NCBI GenBank assembly: GCA_964407825.1
Contig: CAYOXD010000065.1
Span: 1-16,600, forward strand
Source: CAYOXD01 sp964407825
GTDB taxonomy: Bacteria; Desulfobacterota; Desulfobacteria; Desulfobacterales; JAFDDL01
Reading direction: 5' to 3'
Length of the DNA stretch: 16,600 bases
Shown here: positions 8,173 through 16,319 of the stretch, one piece after another
How the letters are laid out: each line of letters begins with the position of its first letter
Numbering within the stretch: the first letter of the stretch is position 1
The notes under the pieces: generated by a model
The model's input: only the letters and a program-made list of their open reading frames with translations
What the model was told of the DNA's origin: nothing
Databases searched by the model: none
Made by a program: the position numbers and the translations under genes

Positions 8173-9285
8173 CTAGTCGAATGTCCCGGTCTGGAGAAAC
8201 GCTTTTTTGAAGGCAGGGAAACGGTCCTCCAGGATCGCCTGGCGAATCCGGTCCATCAGGGTCATGAAATAATGGATGTTGTGGATCGTTCCCAGGGTTT
8301 TTCCCAGGGGCTCGCCCACGGTAAAGAGATGATGCAGGTAAGCCCGCGAAAACCGCGTACAGGTCGGGCACTGGCACTGGGTGTCGATGGGGTACCGGTC
8401 CTTGCGGTAGGACTTCTTGTGGATCCGGACCCTGCCCGCTCCGGTGAAAAACACGCCGGACCGAGCCAGGAAGGTAGGCAGGATGCAGTCGAAGATGTCC
8501 ATTCCCCGCTCCACGGCCTCGATGATATCCTCGGGCCTTCCCACCCCCATCAGATACCGGACCTTTTCCTCGGGCAAAAAGGGAACGGAGTAATCCACGG
8601 CCTGTTTCATCAGGTCATGGCCCTCCCCGACGCTCACGCCGCCGACGGCGTACCCCGGGAAATCCATCTTGACCAGCTCCCTGGCGGATCGCTCCCTCAG
8701 ATCCGGGTAGACGGACCCCTGCACGATGCCGAAGAGGGCCTGGCTCCGGCCGTTGCGGTGAGCGGCAAGACAGCGCCTGGCCCACCGGAGGGTGCGCTCC
8801 ACGGAATCGGCCGCGTAATCGTGGTCCACGGGATAGGGGATGCACTCGTCAAAGGCCATGATGATGTCCGCACCCAGCTCGTTCTGGGCATGGGTGGCAA
8901 TCTCGGGTCCCATGAAGACGGTCTTTGCGCTCTTGGGATCGATGAACTCGACCCCCTCCTCGGAGATGGTCTTCTCGGGCAGGCTGAAGACCTGGAAGCC
9001 GCCCGAATCGGTAATGATCGAGCCCTTCCAGCCCATAAAGTCGTGGACCCCGCCCAGCCGGGCCACCACCGCGGTTCCGGGCTGCAAAAAGAGATGATAG
9101 GTATTGGCCAGGATCATCCGGGCGCCCAGCTCATCGGCCAGGGCCGGATGCAGGCCCTTTAGGGCCGCCTGGGTCCCCACGGGCATAAAAAGCGGCGTGG
9201 CCAGGCTGCCGTGGGGGGTCGAGAGCATGCCGGCCCTGGCACGGGTCTGCCGATCGGTATGCTCCAAATGAAAGCTGACGGGCAT
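8173..9285 (-). CDS. tgt: tRNA-guanine(34) transglycosylase
   Basis: The 370-residue enzyme exchanges guanine 34 of tRNA-Asp, -Asn, -His and -Tyr for preQ1 in queuosine synthesis. The following family features are visible (numbered from the longer GTG start at 9297; subtract 4 for the ATG): DSGGFQ with Asp97, FDEC with Asp150 and the Cys typical of bacterial enzymes, GIVQGS with Gln193, VGG (218-220), the nucleophile Asp270 in MDIFDC, and a complete zinc site Cys308-x-Cys310-x2-Cys313 with His339 in TIHN. The length is normal. The ATG at 9285 is preferred because GAGAGG precedes it. Two deviations are seen: GGVSVGE where most bacteria have GGLAVGE, and PTFLARSG where PTRNARNG is usual, so the first Arg of that motif is Phe. 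It is probably still a functional TGT. No other queuosine gene is in the window. Confidence 0.96.
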   Translation of the reverse strand: MPVSFHLEHTDRQTRARAGMLSTPHGSLATPLFMPVGTQAALKGLHPALADELGARMILANTYHLFLQPGTAVVARLGGVHDFMGWKGSIITDSGGFQVFSLPEKTISEEGVEFIDPKSAKTVFMGPEIATHAQNELGADIIMAFDECIPYPVDHDYAADSVERTLRWARRCLAAHRNGRSQALFGIVQGSVYPDLRERSARELVKMDFPGYAVGGVSVGEGHDLMKQAVDYSVPFLPEEKVRYLMGVGRPEDIIEAVERGMDIFDCILPTFLARSGVFFTGAGRVRIHKKSYRKDRYPIDTQCQCPTCTRFSRAYLHHLFTVGEPLGKTLGTIHNIHYFMTLMDRIRQAILEDRFPAFKKAFLQTGTFD

Positions 9286-9375
9286 TTTTCCTCTCACAGG
9301 TTGCGCTGATTGAACTTCAAGGCCAAAGCGTCTGCCGCACGCCGGGGGCGCCCGCCTGTGTTCACCAGAGCCTCT

Positions 9376-9404
9376 GAAATAGTCAAATCCAATGACCGCG
9401 TCAA
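9376..9404 (-). promoter_or_regulatory. Promoter of tgt
   Basis: On the minus strand TTGACG (9399-9404) and TATTTC (9376-9381) are separated by 17 bases. The -35 is one base from consensus and the -10 is weak. The predicted start lies near 9369, giving a leader of about 84 bases. It directly follows the end of the kinase operon. Confidence 0.42.
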
Positions 9405-9411
9405 GGGGAAG

Positions 9412-9426
9412 TCGGGACTTTCCCGA
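9412..9426 (-). terminator. Short hairpin at the end of the kinase-CheR-kinase operon
   Basis: TCGGGA (9412-9417) and TCCCGA (9421-9426) pair around a three-base loop, 12 bases beyond the operon's last stop codon. The bases after it (CTTCCCCTTG on the minus strand) are only partly T-rich. It is a weak candidate terminator separating the operon from the tgt promoter. Confidence 0.3.
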
Positions 9427-9438
9427 TATGGGTAGACA

Positions 9439-11520
9439 TCAGTCTTTCAGCAGCATCGCGATTTTGACCGCCAGCTCCCGCCTGGTGAAGGGTTTTTGAA
9501 GGAGGGGAGTCCTTGAATCCACGGCGCCGTGACGGGCGATCATGCTGTCGGTGTAGCCGGATATGTAAAGCGCCCGAAGTCTGGGCTGGATCCTGCGAAG
9601 CCGATCGAGCAGTTCCCGGCCGCTCATTCCCGGCATCACCACATCGGTGATGACAAGATCCGGGCGCATGCCTTTCTCCTCGAACGCAGCGAGGGCTTCG
9701 GCGCCGCTTGAAACCGCGGTGGCCCGGTATCCCAACCCCGAGAGCATGGATTGGGCAAGTCGACGCAGGATCGGCTCATCCTCCACCAACAGGATGGTCA
9801 CCTCCCCGGTGTGCACGGCTATCGCATCGGCCGCTGGTCCATATGCCGGTGGCGTCATTCGTGCCCGGGGAAGAAATATTTGAAACGTCGTGCCCTTTCC
9901 GACCTCGCTGGAGACCCGGATGGTTCCCTCCAGCTGCTTCACGATCCCGTAGACCGTGGAAAGCCCCAGCCCCGACCCGTTTTCCTTGGTGGTAAAGAAG
10001 GGATCGAAAATTTTATTCTTCGTCTCCTCACTCATTCCGCTGCCCGTATCGCTGACGGTCAGAAGAACGAAATTTTTCAATGTAACATCGGTACGTTCTC
10101 CGGCATAAAGGGCATCCAACCCCACGTTCCCTGTTTGGATGGTGAGCCTGCCGCCGTGCGGCATGGCGTCCCTGGCATTGATCGCCAGATTCATGATCAC
10201 CTGCTCCACCTGGTGCGGGTCGGCTTCCACGGCCGCCAGCTCTTCGGAGACCTCGGTGGTCAGTTGGATATGCTCGCCGATCAGCCTGTCGAGCATTTTC
10301 TCCAGGTTCCGCACGACATGGTTGAGGTCGAGCACCTCGGCCTGCAGGACCTGCTTGCGGCTGAAGGCCAGCAGCTGGCGGGTAAGGGCGGCAGAGCGCT
10401 GTCCGGCCATGAGGATCTCTCCGATCGGTTCGCGCATGGGATCGGTCGACTGCAGGCGATCCAGCAACTCCTCGCTGTACCCGATGATAACGGTGAGCAT
10501 ATTGTTGAAGTCGTGGGCCACCCCTCCTGCCAGCTGGCCGATCGCCTCGAGCTTCTGGGATTGCAGCAGCTGCTCCTCAAGGGAGACCCGTTCAGTCACA
10601 TCCTCTATTATTTCGATGGCATGAGAAATACGCCCCTCCGCGTCTAAGACCGGCGAGGAGATGATCCGACAGCTGTGCGGGCCGTCGGGCCTCGATATGC
10701 GCACCACGGCCTCGTGGACCTTGCCATCCTGAAAGGTTACGTGGGTAGGGCAGTTCGGGCATCTGGCATCCTGCGCCGGGTCATTCAGGGCCTGGTAACA
10801 GAGGTGGGGTTCTTCCGGGAGCACTCCCGGAAACCAGCGGCGCATCTGATGGTTGAGCTCCAGAATCCGCATCTCCGGGCTGAGAAGGAGGACGCCGAGC
10901 CCGATGTTATCCACGATGCTGCGCAGTTTGGATTCGCTGTCGCGCAGCTGCTCTTCCAGGCGCCGCCGCTCGGTGATTTCCCGCAGTTGGGCCTCATTGG
11001 CGCGCCGCAGCTCGGCTGTGCGAGCCGCCACCAGCGTCTCCAGATGGTCCCGGTGCTCCTGGAGCGTCTGCCGGGCCCGGTCCAGCTCCAGGAAAATGCG
11101 TACCTTTCCGAGAAGAATTTCCGGCTTGATGGGCTTGACGATGTAGTCGACGCCGCCGGCCTCGTACCCGCTGAACATGTGATGCTCATCGGGGTAACAG
11201 GCGGTCACGAACACGATGGGGATCAGCCGGGCCCTTTCATCCGCGCGCAGGTGCCTCGCCACCTCGAAGCCGTCCATCCCCGGCATCATGACATCCAGAA
11301 TCGCCACCGCGAAGTGATGCTCGAGCGTGGCGGCAAGGGCCTGGTTGCCGCTCGTCGCCTCGATAATCTCCACATCCAGGTCCTGGAAGACCCGGCGCAG
11401 GGCGATGAGGTTTTCCCGCTTGTCGTCCACGATCAGGATCTTCTGCCTGCCGGCGCCAAAATCCGGTCCGTTGTTGACCCCATCGATCCGCTGATCTTGA
11501 ACCCAGTTCTTCTCGACCAT
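9439..11520 (-). CDS. Soluble hybrid histidine kinase (REC-PAS-HisKA-HATPase-REC)
   Basis: The 693-residue protein has no transmembrane segment. An N-terminal receiver (about 26-140; phospho-acceptor Asp76 in AILDVMMP, Lys129) leads into a coiled coil (145-195) and a PAS domain (about 197-312). This PAS carries a Cys cluster, CYQALNDPAQDARCPNCP (Cys241, Cys254, Cys257), of a type that could hold a metal or react to redox state. The kinase has His336 in GGVAHDFNN, Asn448, DTGSGM (491-496), FFTTKENGSGLGL and a complete ATP lid. The C-terminal receiver has Asp626 and Lys676. The first receiver suggests that it is driven by an upstream kinase, most simply the large kinase two genes upstream, and relays onward. 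The ATG at 11520 is chosen because GAGAGG precedes it and the CheR gene stops 13 bases before; a longer frame to 11616 would overlap cheR. Confidence 0.92.
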   Translation of the reverse strand: MVEKNWVQDQRIDGVNNGPDFGAGRQKILIVDDKRENLIALRRVFQDLDVEIIEATSGNQALAATLEHHFAVAILDVMMPGMDGFEVARHLRADERARLIPIVFVTACYPDEHHMFSGYEAGGVDYIVKPIKPEILLGKVRIFLELDRARQTLQEHRDHLETLVAARTAELRRANEAQLREITERRRLEEQLRDSESKLRSIVDNIGLGVLLLSPEMRILELNHQMRRWFPGVLPEEPHLCYQALNDPAQDARCPNCPTHVTFQDGKVHEAVVRISRPDGPHSCRIISSPVLDAEGRISHAIEIIEDVTERVSLEEQLLQSQKLEAIGQLAGGVAHDFNNMLTVIIGYSEELLDRLQSTDPMREPIGEILMAGQRSAALTRQLLAFSRKQVLQAEVLDLNHVVRNLEKMLDRLIGEHIQLTTEVSEELAAVEADPHQVEQVIMNLAINARDAMPHGGRLTIQTGNVGLDALYAGERTDVTLKNFVLLTVSDTGSGMSEETKNKIFDPFFTTKENGSGLGLSTVYGIVKQLEGTIRVSSEVGKGTTFQIFLPRARMTPPAYGPAADAIAVHTGEVTILLVEDEPILRRLAQSMLSGLGYRATAVSSGAEALAAFEEKGMRPDLVITDVVMPGMSGRELLDRLRRIQPRLRALYISGYTDSMIARHGAVDSRTPLLQKPFTRRELAVKIAMLLKD

Positions 11521-11533
11521 GGCTGGATACCTC

Positions 11534-12406
11534 TCAGTTTCGTTTCTTGAAAATCCGCGTCTTATCGTCCACGACCGCGTATCGGTCGGCGACATCGCTG
11601 AATCGGACATCCTCATGGGGCCCGAGGCACAGGAAACCGCCGGGCACCAGGCTCTCGGTGAAGAGCCTCAGGGCCCGGTTCTGAAGGGCGCTGTTGAAAT
11701 AGATCAGTACATTCCGGCAGAAGACGAGATGCATTTCGCCGAACACGCTGTCGGCCGCCAGGTTATGCCCGGAAAAAACGATCCGTTTTCTGAGCGCCGG
11801 GTTCATGATGGCCGCATTGTATCGACCGTTGTAATACTCCGAAAGGGATGCCTTCCCCCCGGACTGGCTGTAGCTCGATGCGGCCCCTTGAAGGACACGG
11901 GCGTCATAGATGCCTTCCCGTGCCCGCTGCAGGACTTCGTCGCTGATGTCCGTGGCATAGATGACGCTACGCGTCAAAAGGCGCTCCTCTTTCAGGACGA
12001 TGGCCATGGAATAGGCCTCTTCTCCCGAGGCACACCCGGCGTGCCAGATCTTGACGTGGGGCCAGGTTCGAAGCAACGGGACTACCTGCTCCCTCACGGC
12101 ACGATAGAAAAGAGGATCGCGGAACATCTCGGTCACCGAAATGGAAAGGGACCGGATCAGACGCGAGAAAAAGGTCCTGTCGTGGAGAAGCTGCGGAATC
12201 ATCTCGGATATGTACTGGTACGGGGTGTCTGCCAGAAATTGTCGAATTCTCCGCTCGATGGTCGTCCGGACATAGGAGCGGAAATCGTACCCATACCGCC
12301 TGTAGATCGCATCGAGCAGCAGTTCGATCTCGAGGGTTTCAAGTGCCTGGGAGGCGGGGGGCCGGTGATCGTCCCAGGTCGATGTCGAATCGATGGGCGG
12401 CATCAT
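11534..12406 (-). CDS. CheR-type methyltransferase
   Basis: This 290-residue protein has the full CheR layout: a short N-terminal helical domain with the basic helix YVRTTIERRIRQFL (about 45-58), TEMFRD (92-97), the SAM-binding loop IWHAGCASGEEAYSMA (120-135), Asp153 after it, CRNVLIYFN (230-238) and GGFLCLGPHED (256-266). CheR enzymes methylate glutamates on chemoreceptors using SAM. No chemoreceptor, CheA, CheW or CheB is in the window, so here it probably serves a non-chemotaxis phosphorelay; that is inference. The ATG at 12406 is chosen because GAGG, 6 bases before it, overlaps the TGA of the upstream kinase gene, implying translational coupling. A longer frame to 12505 would overlap that gene by 91 bases. 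The next gene follows after 13 bases. Confidence 0.93.
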   Translation of the reverse strand: MMPPIDSTSTWDDHRPPASQALETLEIELLLDAIYRRYGYDFRSYVRTTIERRIRQFLADTPYQYISEMIPQLLHDRTFFSRLIRSLSISVTEMFRDPLFYRAVREQVVPLLRTWPHVKIWHAGCASGEEAYSMAIVLKEERLLTRSVIYATDISDEVLQRAREGIYDARVLQGAASSYSQSGGKASLSEYYNGRYNAAIMNPALRKRIVFSGHNLAADSVFGEMHLVFCRNVLIYFNSALQNRALRLFTESLVPGGFLCLGPHEDVRFSDVADRYAVVDDKTRIFKKRN

Positions 12407-12414
12407 CCGTGTCC

Positions 12415-15400
12415 TCACCGGTAGAGCCATACCCGCATCAAAGCGAACAACCGCTCCGGCTCCACGGGTTTGGACAGATAATCGTTGGCGCCCGCCGCCA
12501 GACATTTTTCACGATCCTCCGGCATGGCCTTGGCGGTCAGGGCGATGATGGGCAACTTGCGGAATTGCTCCCGGCTGCGAATCCTCGAGATGGCCTCGTA
12601 GCCGTCCATCACGGGCATCATGACATCCATCAGCACCAGGGAAATATCCGGTTCCGTATCGAGGAGCTTCAGTGCCCGCTCGCCGTTGTCTGCCTTCAGG
12701 GGACGCATCCCCCGTTCCGAGAGGAGTCGGGAAAGGGCGAAGCTGGTTCGCATATCATCGTCCACGATGAGCACGCGCCTGTCTCGCAACAACTCGTTCG
12801 TATCGTGCAGATCCCGGATGATCTTCTGCTTCTCCGCCGGCATCCGGTTCACCACCCGATGCAAGAAGAGAGAAACCTCGTCCAGCAGCCGCTCCTGGGA
12901 GCGCACGTCCTTGATGACGATGGCCTGTGAATACTCGCGGAGGTCGGCCTCCTCTTCCCGGGTGAGCTCGCGGGCGGTGTGGATGATCACCGGGGGCAGT
13001 CTCGATCCTTCCCCGTGGAGCTTTGAGAGCATCCGGCGGCCGTCCATGTCCGGTAGCCCCAGGTCCAGCACCATACAGTCATAGCGTTCCGCGGACAGGG
13101 CGACAAGGGCCTCTTCGGCGCTGCCCGCCTGGTCCACCTGCACGAAACCATCTCCGATCAACTGGACCGTCCGGCGCCGCTGCTCAGGGTCGTCCTCCAC
13201 CACCAGCACGCGCTTGGGGGCTCCGGTGACGACCTGCTCGATCCTGCCGAAGGCCTCGTCCAGGGCTCTGGCATTGAGAGGTTTTACGGCATGGCCGATC
13301 GCTCCCCTTCGCAGCGAGGCGGTCGTGGCTTCCTCGACGGAAATGACGTGCACGGGAATGTGCCGGGTGCGGATATCCTCCTTCAGGGCATCGAGCACTG
13401 CCCACCCGTCCATGCCCGGGAGGCGGATACCGAGAATCACGGCGTCGGGCGGATGCCTCTCCGCAAATTGCAGCCCCCCTTCGCCCGTGGCCGAAACAAC
13501 GCACTTGAACCCCTTTTCCCGGCATTTCCTGCACAGGACCCGGGCGAAGTTCGGATCCTCCTCGATAACCAGGATCACCCGGTCGGAGGCAGTGATACCC
13601 TTGCGATCATCGGCGACCTGAAGCCAGTCGGAAACGATTTGAGCACCCGGGTCTTCAGGGGGTTTCATCGCGCCTTCGAGCATCTGCGTTCCATGACGGG
13701 CGGGCGTTCGAGCGCTCTTCATCTCCAGTGGAAGATAGAGGGTGAAGGTCGAGCCCTGGCCGGGCAGGCTTTCAAGCTGGATTTCACCGCCGAGGAGGCG
13801 TGCCAGCGCCATCGCGATGGAAAGCCCGAGGCCGGTGCCGCCGTATCTGCGCGACGTTCCGCCGTCGGCCTGCTGGAACGCTTCGAAGATCATCCGTTGC
13901 TGGTCGGGGGCGATACCGATGCCCGTGTCCTTCACCGCCACGGATAGAAAGCCATCGGCTCCCGCAGGTCCGCCGTCGCCCGCCGGTTGAAGATGAACGG
14001 GCCCGCCCTTTCCGTTTTCCCAACGGTCGCCGACCCGGGAAACCCCGGCAAAGGAGACGCTCACCCCCCCCCTTTCCGTGAACTTGAGCGCGTTTGAAAG
14101 GAGATTTCGCATCACCTGAACGACCCGCTTGCGATCGCTTGTAAAGGAAAGGGGGGCGTCTTTACTCAAAACGATGTCCAACTGGAGTCCCTTGTCCGCG
14201 GCCAGGGGCCCGAAGGAGGCCCTGAGCGACTCCGCAAGACCGGCCACCTCGACGGTGTCGGGATAGAGATCCATCCGGCCGGCTTCTATTTTCGACAGGT
14301 CCAGAATCTCGTTGATCAGGTTGAGAAGATCGCCTCCGCCGTTATGAATGATCCTGGCGGACTCGACCTGCGCGGCGGTGAGATTGCCCTCCCGGTTTTC
14401 AGCCAGGTCCTGGGCCAGCAGCAACATACTGTTGAGGGGAGAGCGTAGTTCATGGGACATGTTCGCCAAAAATTCTGACTTGTACCGGCTGGCCAGCGCC
14501 AGTTCCCGCACCTTTTCCTCGATATCCAGCCGGGCGGATTCAACCTCTTTCTTCTGGCGCTCGAGAAGATCGTTTTTCTCTGCCAGGGCTTCGTTGCTGA
14601 GCCGCAGCTCCTCCTGCTGGGCTTGAAGCTCAGCCGAGAGCCTCTGGGACTCGGCCAGGGCTCGGAACAAATTCTCCCTGCGTTCAGCGCTTTCCAAGGC
14701 GATGGCCAGGACCGGCATGGCCTGGGACAGGTAGGCCAACTGCAAGTCGGTCATCTCGTTGAACGTTCCGATTTCGACGACTCCCTTGAGCCGATCCTCG
14801 TAGAGGAAGGGGGTGACACAGATGAATCTTGGAACCCGCTTCCCCAGGGCCGAGCTCACCCGCACATAATCCTCTGGGACGTTTTTAATCAGGATCTGTT
14901 TCTTTTCAAGGGCCGCCTGTCCCACGATCCCCTCGCCCAGGGCGAAGGAATCCGACAGGTGCTTGTCCTTGGTATAGGCGTAGGTAGCAAGTAGCGACAA
15001 TCTCTTTTGAGCGCTGTGGTCCGCGATATAGACAGCGCCGAGCTGTGCCTCGATATGCCCGGCGATCTCCCGGATCACGGTGGCTGCCAGGACCTCGATG
15101 ACCGGGTCCCCCATCATGACGTCCGTCAGGTGCCCGATTCCCGATTTGAGCCAACTCTGGTTTCGCTCCTGATTCCGGCCCGCAAGAAGGGCCGTCTGCA
15201 TCTTGTCGATGGAGACACCGAGACGGCCGATCTCGTCTGCCCGGCGGGTGTCCACCAGTGTTTCCAGTTCGCCTGCGGCGATGGCCCCGGACACGGTAAT
15301 GATCTTTTCGAGGCCCCGGCTGATGGAGGCAGAGAGGCCAAGACCGATGCCGACGGCGCAGAGAATCCCCAGAGAGACAGCCAGCCAAATCAGCAGGGCC

Positions 15401-15951
15401 GCTCGTTCCACCATCAGGCTGTTGTAATCCGCGACATTGCGAACGTTTCTTATCTTGTAAGTGATAAGCCGCTCGAAGGCGGCGCGGCAGGCCCTGCGGG
15501 TCCTGCCCCGGTCGGCTTTGCGCTTTGCCACAGCCTCGTCAAACTTCCCGGACGAGACAAGTCCCTTGAGGGTGGCGTAATACGCCTTGTAGGCCAACCA
15601 CCTGGACAGCGTCTTCTCGTACAGACGCTTCTCCTCGAATTCGGTCAAGGTGCCGCGGTACTCCCTGAGACGGTCGGATACTCCTCCGATCGCCTCCTCG
15701 GCGATGGTAAGGTAATCCCCGGTTTTTCGTTCGTAGAGGCAGTAGTCCAGATTGGCTGAGGCGCGCTCGAATCCGGCATCGATCTCAGCGAGATACTGCA
15801 TCGGCCGGATGGCGTTTTCATAGAATAAGGCATCTGCCGCCCCGATGCTCCGCAGCTTGAAGATGCTGAAATATCCGATGCCGCCGGCAATAAGCGACAC
15901 GAATAGAAATCCGGCAATCAATTTTTGCCTGAGTGTAATGTTCTTAAGCAT
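12415..15951 (-). CDS. Large membrane hybrid histidine kinase (4HB/HAMP-GAF-HisKA-HATPase-REC-REC-REC)
   Basis: The 1178-residue product opens with a transmembrane helix (about 10-30), a helical periplasmic sensor domain of about 150 residues resembling CHASE3/four-helix bundles, and a second transmembrane helix (about 184-208). HAMP (about 209-262), GAF (about 275-420) and a long coiled coil (430-490) follow. The kinase has His500 in NMSHELRSPLN, Asn620, DTGIGI (675-680) and GGTGLGL (704-710). Of the three receivers, the first (about 791-905) has Gly841 where the phospho-acceptor Asp should be, in AVILGIRLPGMDG. The second has Asp963 and Lys1014. The third has Asp1109, Thr1139 and Lys1161. 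Such proteins commonly head operons with CheR. It is the first gene of the operon, 368 bases from the divergent kinase gene. The ATG at 15951 has only a weak AAGGGG upstream. Confidence 0.93.
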   Translation of the reverse strand: MLKNITLRQKLIAGFLFVSLIAGGIGYFSIFKLRSIGAADALFYENAIRPMQYLAEIDAGFERASANLDYCLYERKTGDYLTIAEEAIGGVSDRLREYRGTLTEFEEKRLYEKTLSRWLAYKAYYATLKGLVSSGKFDEAVAKRKADRGRTRRACRAAFERLITYKIRNVRNVADYNSLMVERAALLIWLAVSLGILCAVGIGLGLSASISRGLEKIITVSGAIAAGELETLVDTRRADEIGRLGVSIDKMQTALLAGRNQERNQSWLKSGIGHLTDVMMGDPVIEVLAATVIREIAGHIEAQLGAVYIADHSAQKRLSLLATYAYTKDKHLSDSFALGEGIVGQAALEKKQILIKNVPEDYVRVSSALGKRVPRFICVTPFLYEDRLKGVVEIGTFNEMTDLQLAYLSQAMPVLAIALESAERRENLFRALAESQRLSAELQAQQEELRLSNEALAEKNDLLERQKKEVESARLDIEEKVRELALASRYKSEFLANMSHELRSPLNSMLLLAQDLAENREGNLTAAQVESARIIHNGGGDLLNLINEILDLSKIEAGRMDLYPDTVEVAGLAESLRASFGPLAADKGLQLDIVLSKDAPLSFTSDRKRVVQVMRNLLSNALKFTERGGVSVSFAGVSRVGDRWENGKGGPVHLQPAGDGGPAGADGFLSVAVKDTGIGIAPDQQRMIFEAFQQADGGTSRRYGGTGLGLSIAMALARLLGGEIQLESLPGQGSTFTLYLPLEMKSARTPARHGTQMLEGAMKPPEDPGAQIVSDWLQVADDRKGITASDRVILVIEEDPNFARVLCRKCREKGFKCVVSATGEGGLQFAERHPPDAVILGIRLPGMDGWAVLDALKEDIRTRHIPVHVISVEEATTASLRRGAIGHAVKPLNARALDEAFGRIEQVVTGAPKRVLVVEDDPEQRRRTVQLIGDGFVQVDQAGSAEEALVALSAERYDCMVLDLGLPDMDGRRMLSKLHGEGSRLPPVIIHTARELTREEEADLREYSQAIVIKDVRSQERLLDEVSLFLHRVVNRMPAEKQKIIRDLHDTNELLRDRRVLIVDDDMRTSFALSRLLSERGMRPLKADNGERALKLLDTEPDISLVLMDVMMPVMDGYEAISRIRSREQFRKLPIIALTAKAMPEDREKCLAAGANDYLSKPVEPERLFALMRVWLYR

Positions 15952-16119
15952 GGTGCCCCTTGCGATACGCCAGTAGAATCAGCCCGATAAACCTTCGGTT
16001 GGTTTGCTGTTGAACCGATTTTTTCACGACAACGGAAGCTTCTTGGGGAACCCAGCGATGGTGCCGGCTGCCGATAGGAGATGTCTTGAGATCCGAGATA
16101 AAATGGAAACGACCGGCCC

Positions 16120-16135
16120 CCCACTGCACAGTGGG
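16120..16135. promoter_or_regulatory. 16-base palindrome in the divergent promoter region
   Basis: CCCACTG (16120-16126) and CAGTGGG (16129-16135) are perfect reverse complements around CA. The palindrome lies between two divergent signalling genes, 169 bases from the start of the large kinase and 185 bases from the Ser/Thr-kinase-like gene. This is the size and symmetry expected of an operator for a dimeric regulator, but no regulator is identified. The rest of the 368-base gap (15952-16319) shows no gene. It has a perfect TTGACA at 16239-16244 without a good -10 box at 16-18 bases, and a weak TTCAAC-17-TTTATC pair on the minus strand. Confidence 0.42.
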
Positions 16136-16319
16136 TCCAGCTGATGCTGCTTGCGACAAAGATCCTTGAAACTGGAATGCTGGGGAGTGGTATCTTATGA
16201 CTTTAACAGACGGCGGGATGGTTTTTCAAATGAAAAAGTTGACAAAGGCAGGTATATTTGGAGAGTCTATCCTGTTAAAAGGGCTTCACCATTGAGACTT
16301 TGAATGGGAATAGAACCAC

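Noticed and set aside
8272..9162. Plus-strand open frame of 296 codons opposite tgt
   Set aside because: The minus strand encodes a complete TGT. The plus translation is His/Gly-rich, with no recognisable fold.
9751..11550. Plus-strand open frames opposite the soluble hybrid kinase
   Set aside because: They are antisense shadows of a gene with full kinase and receiver motifs and have no start signals.
11519..12424. Plus-strand frame of 301 codons opposite cheR
   Set aside because: It is antisense to an unmistakable CheR and contains no motif of its own.
16239..16244. Perfect TTGACA taken as the promoter of the Ser/Thr-kinase-like gene
   Set aside because: No acceptable -10 box occurs 16-18 bases downstream, so I list it only as an observation and not as a promoter.
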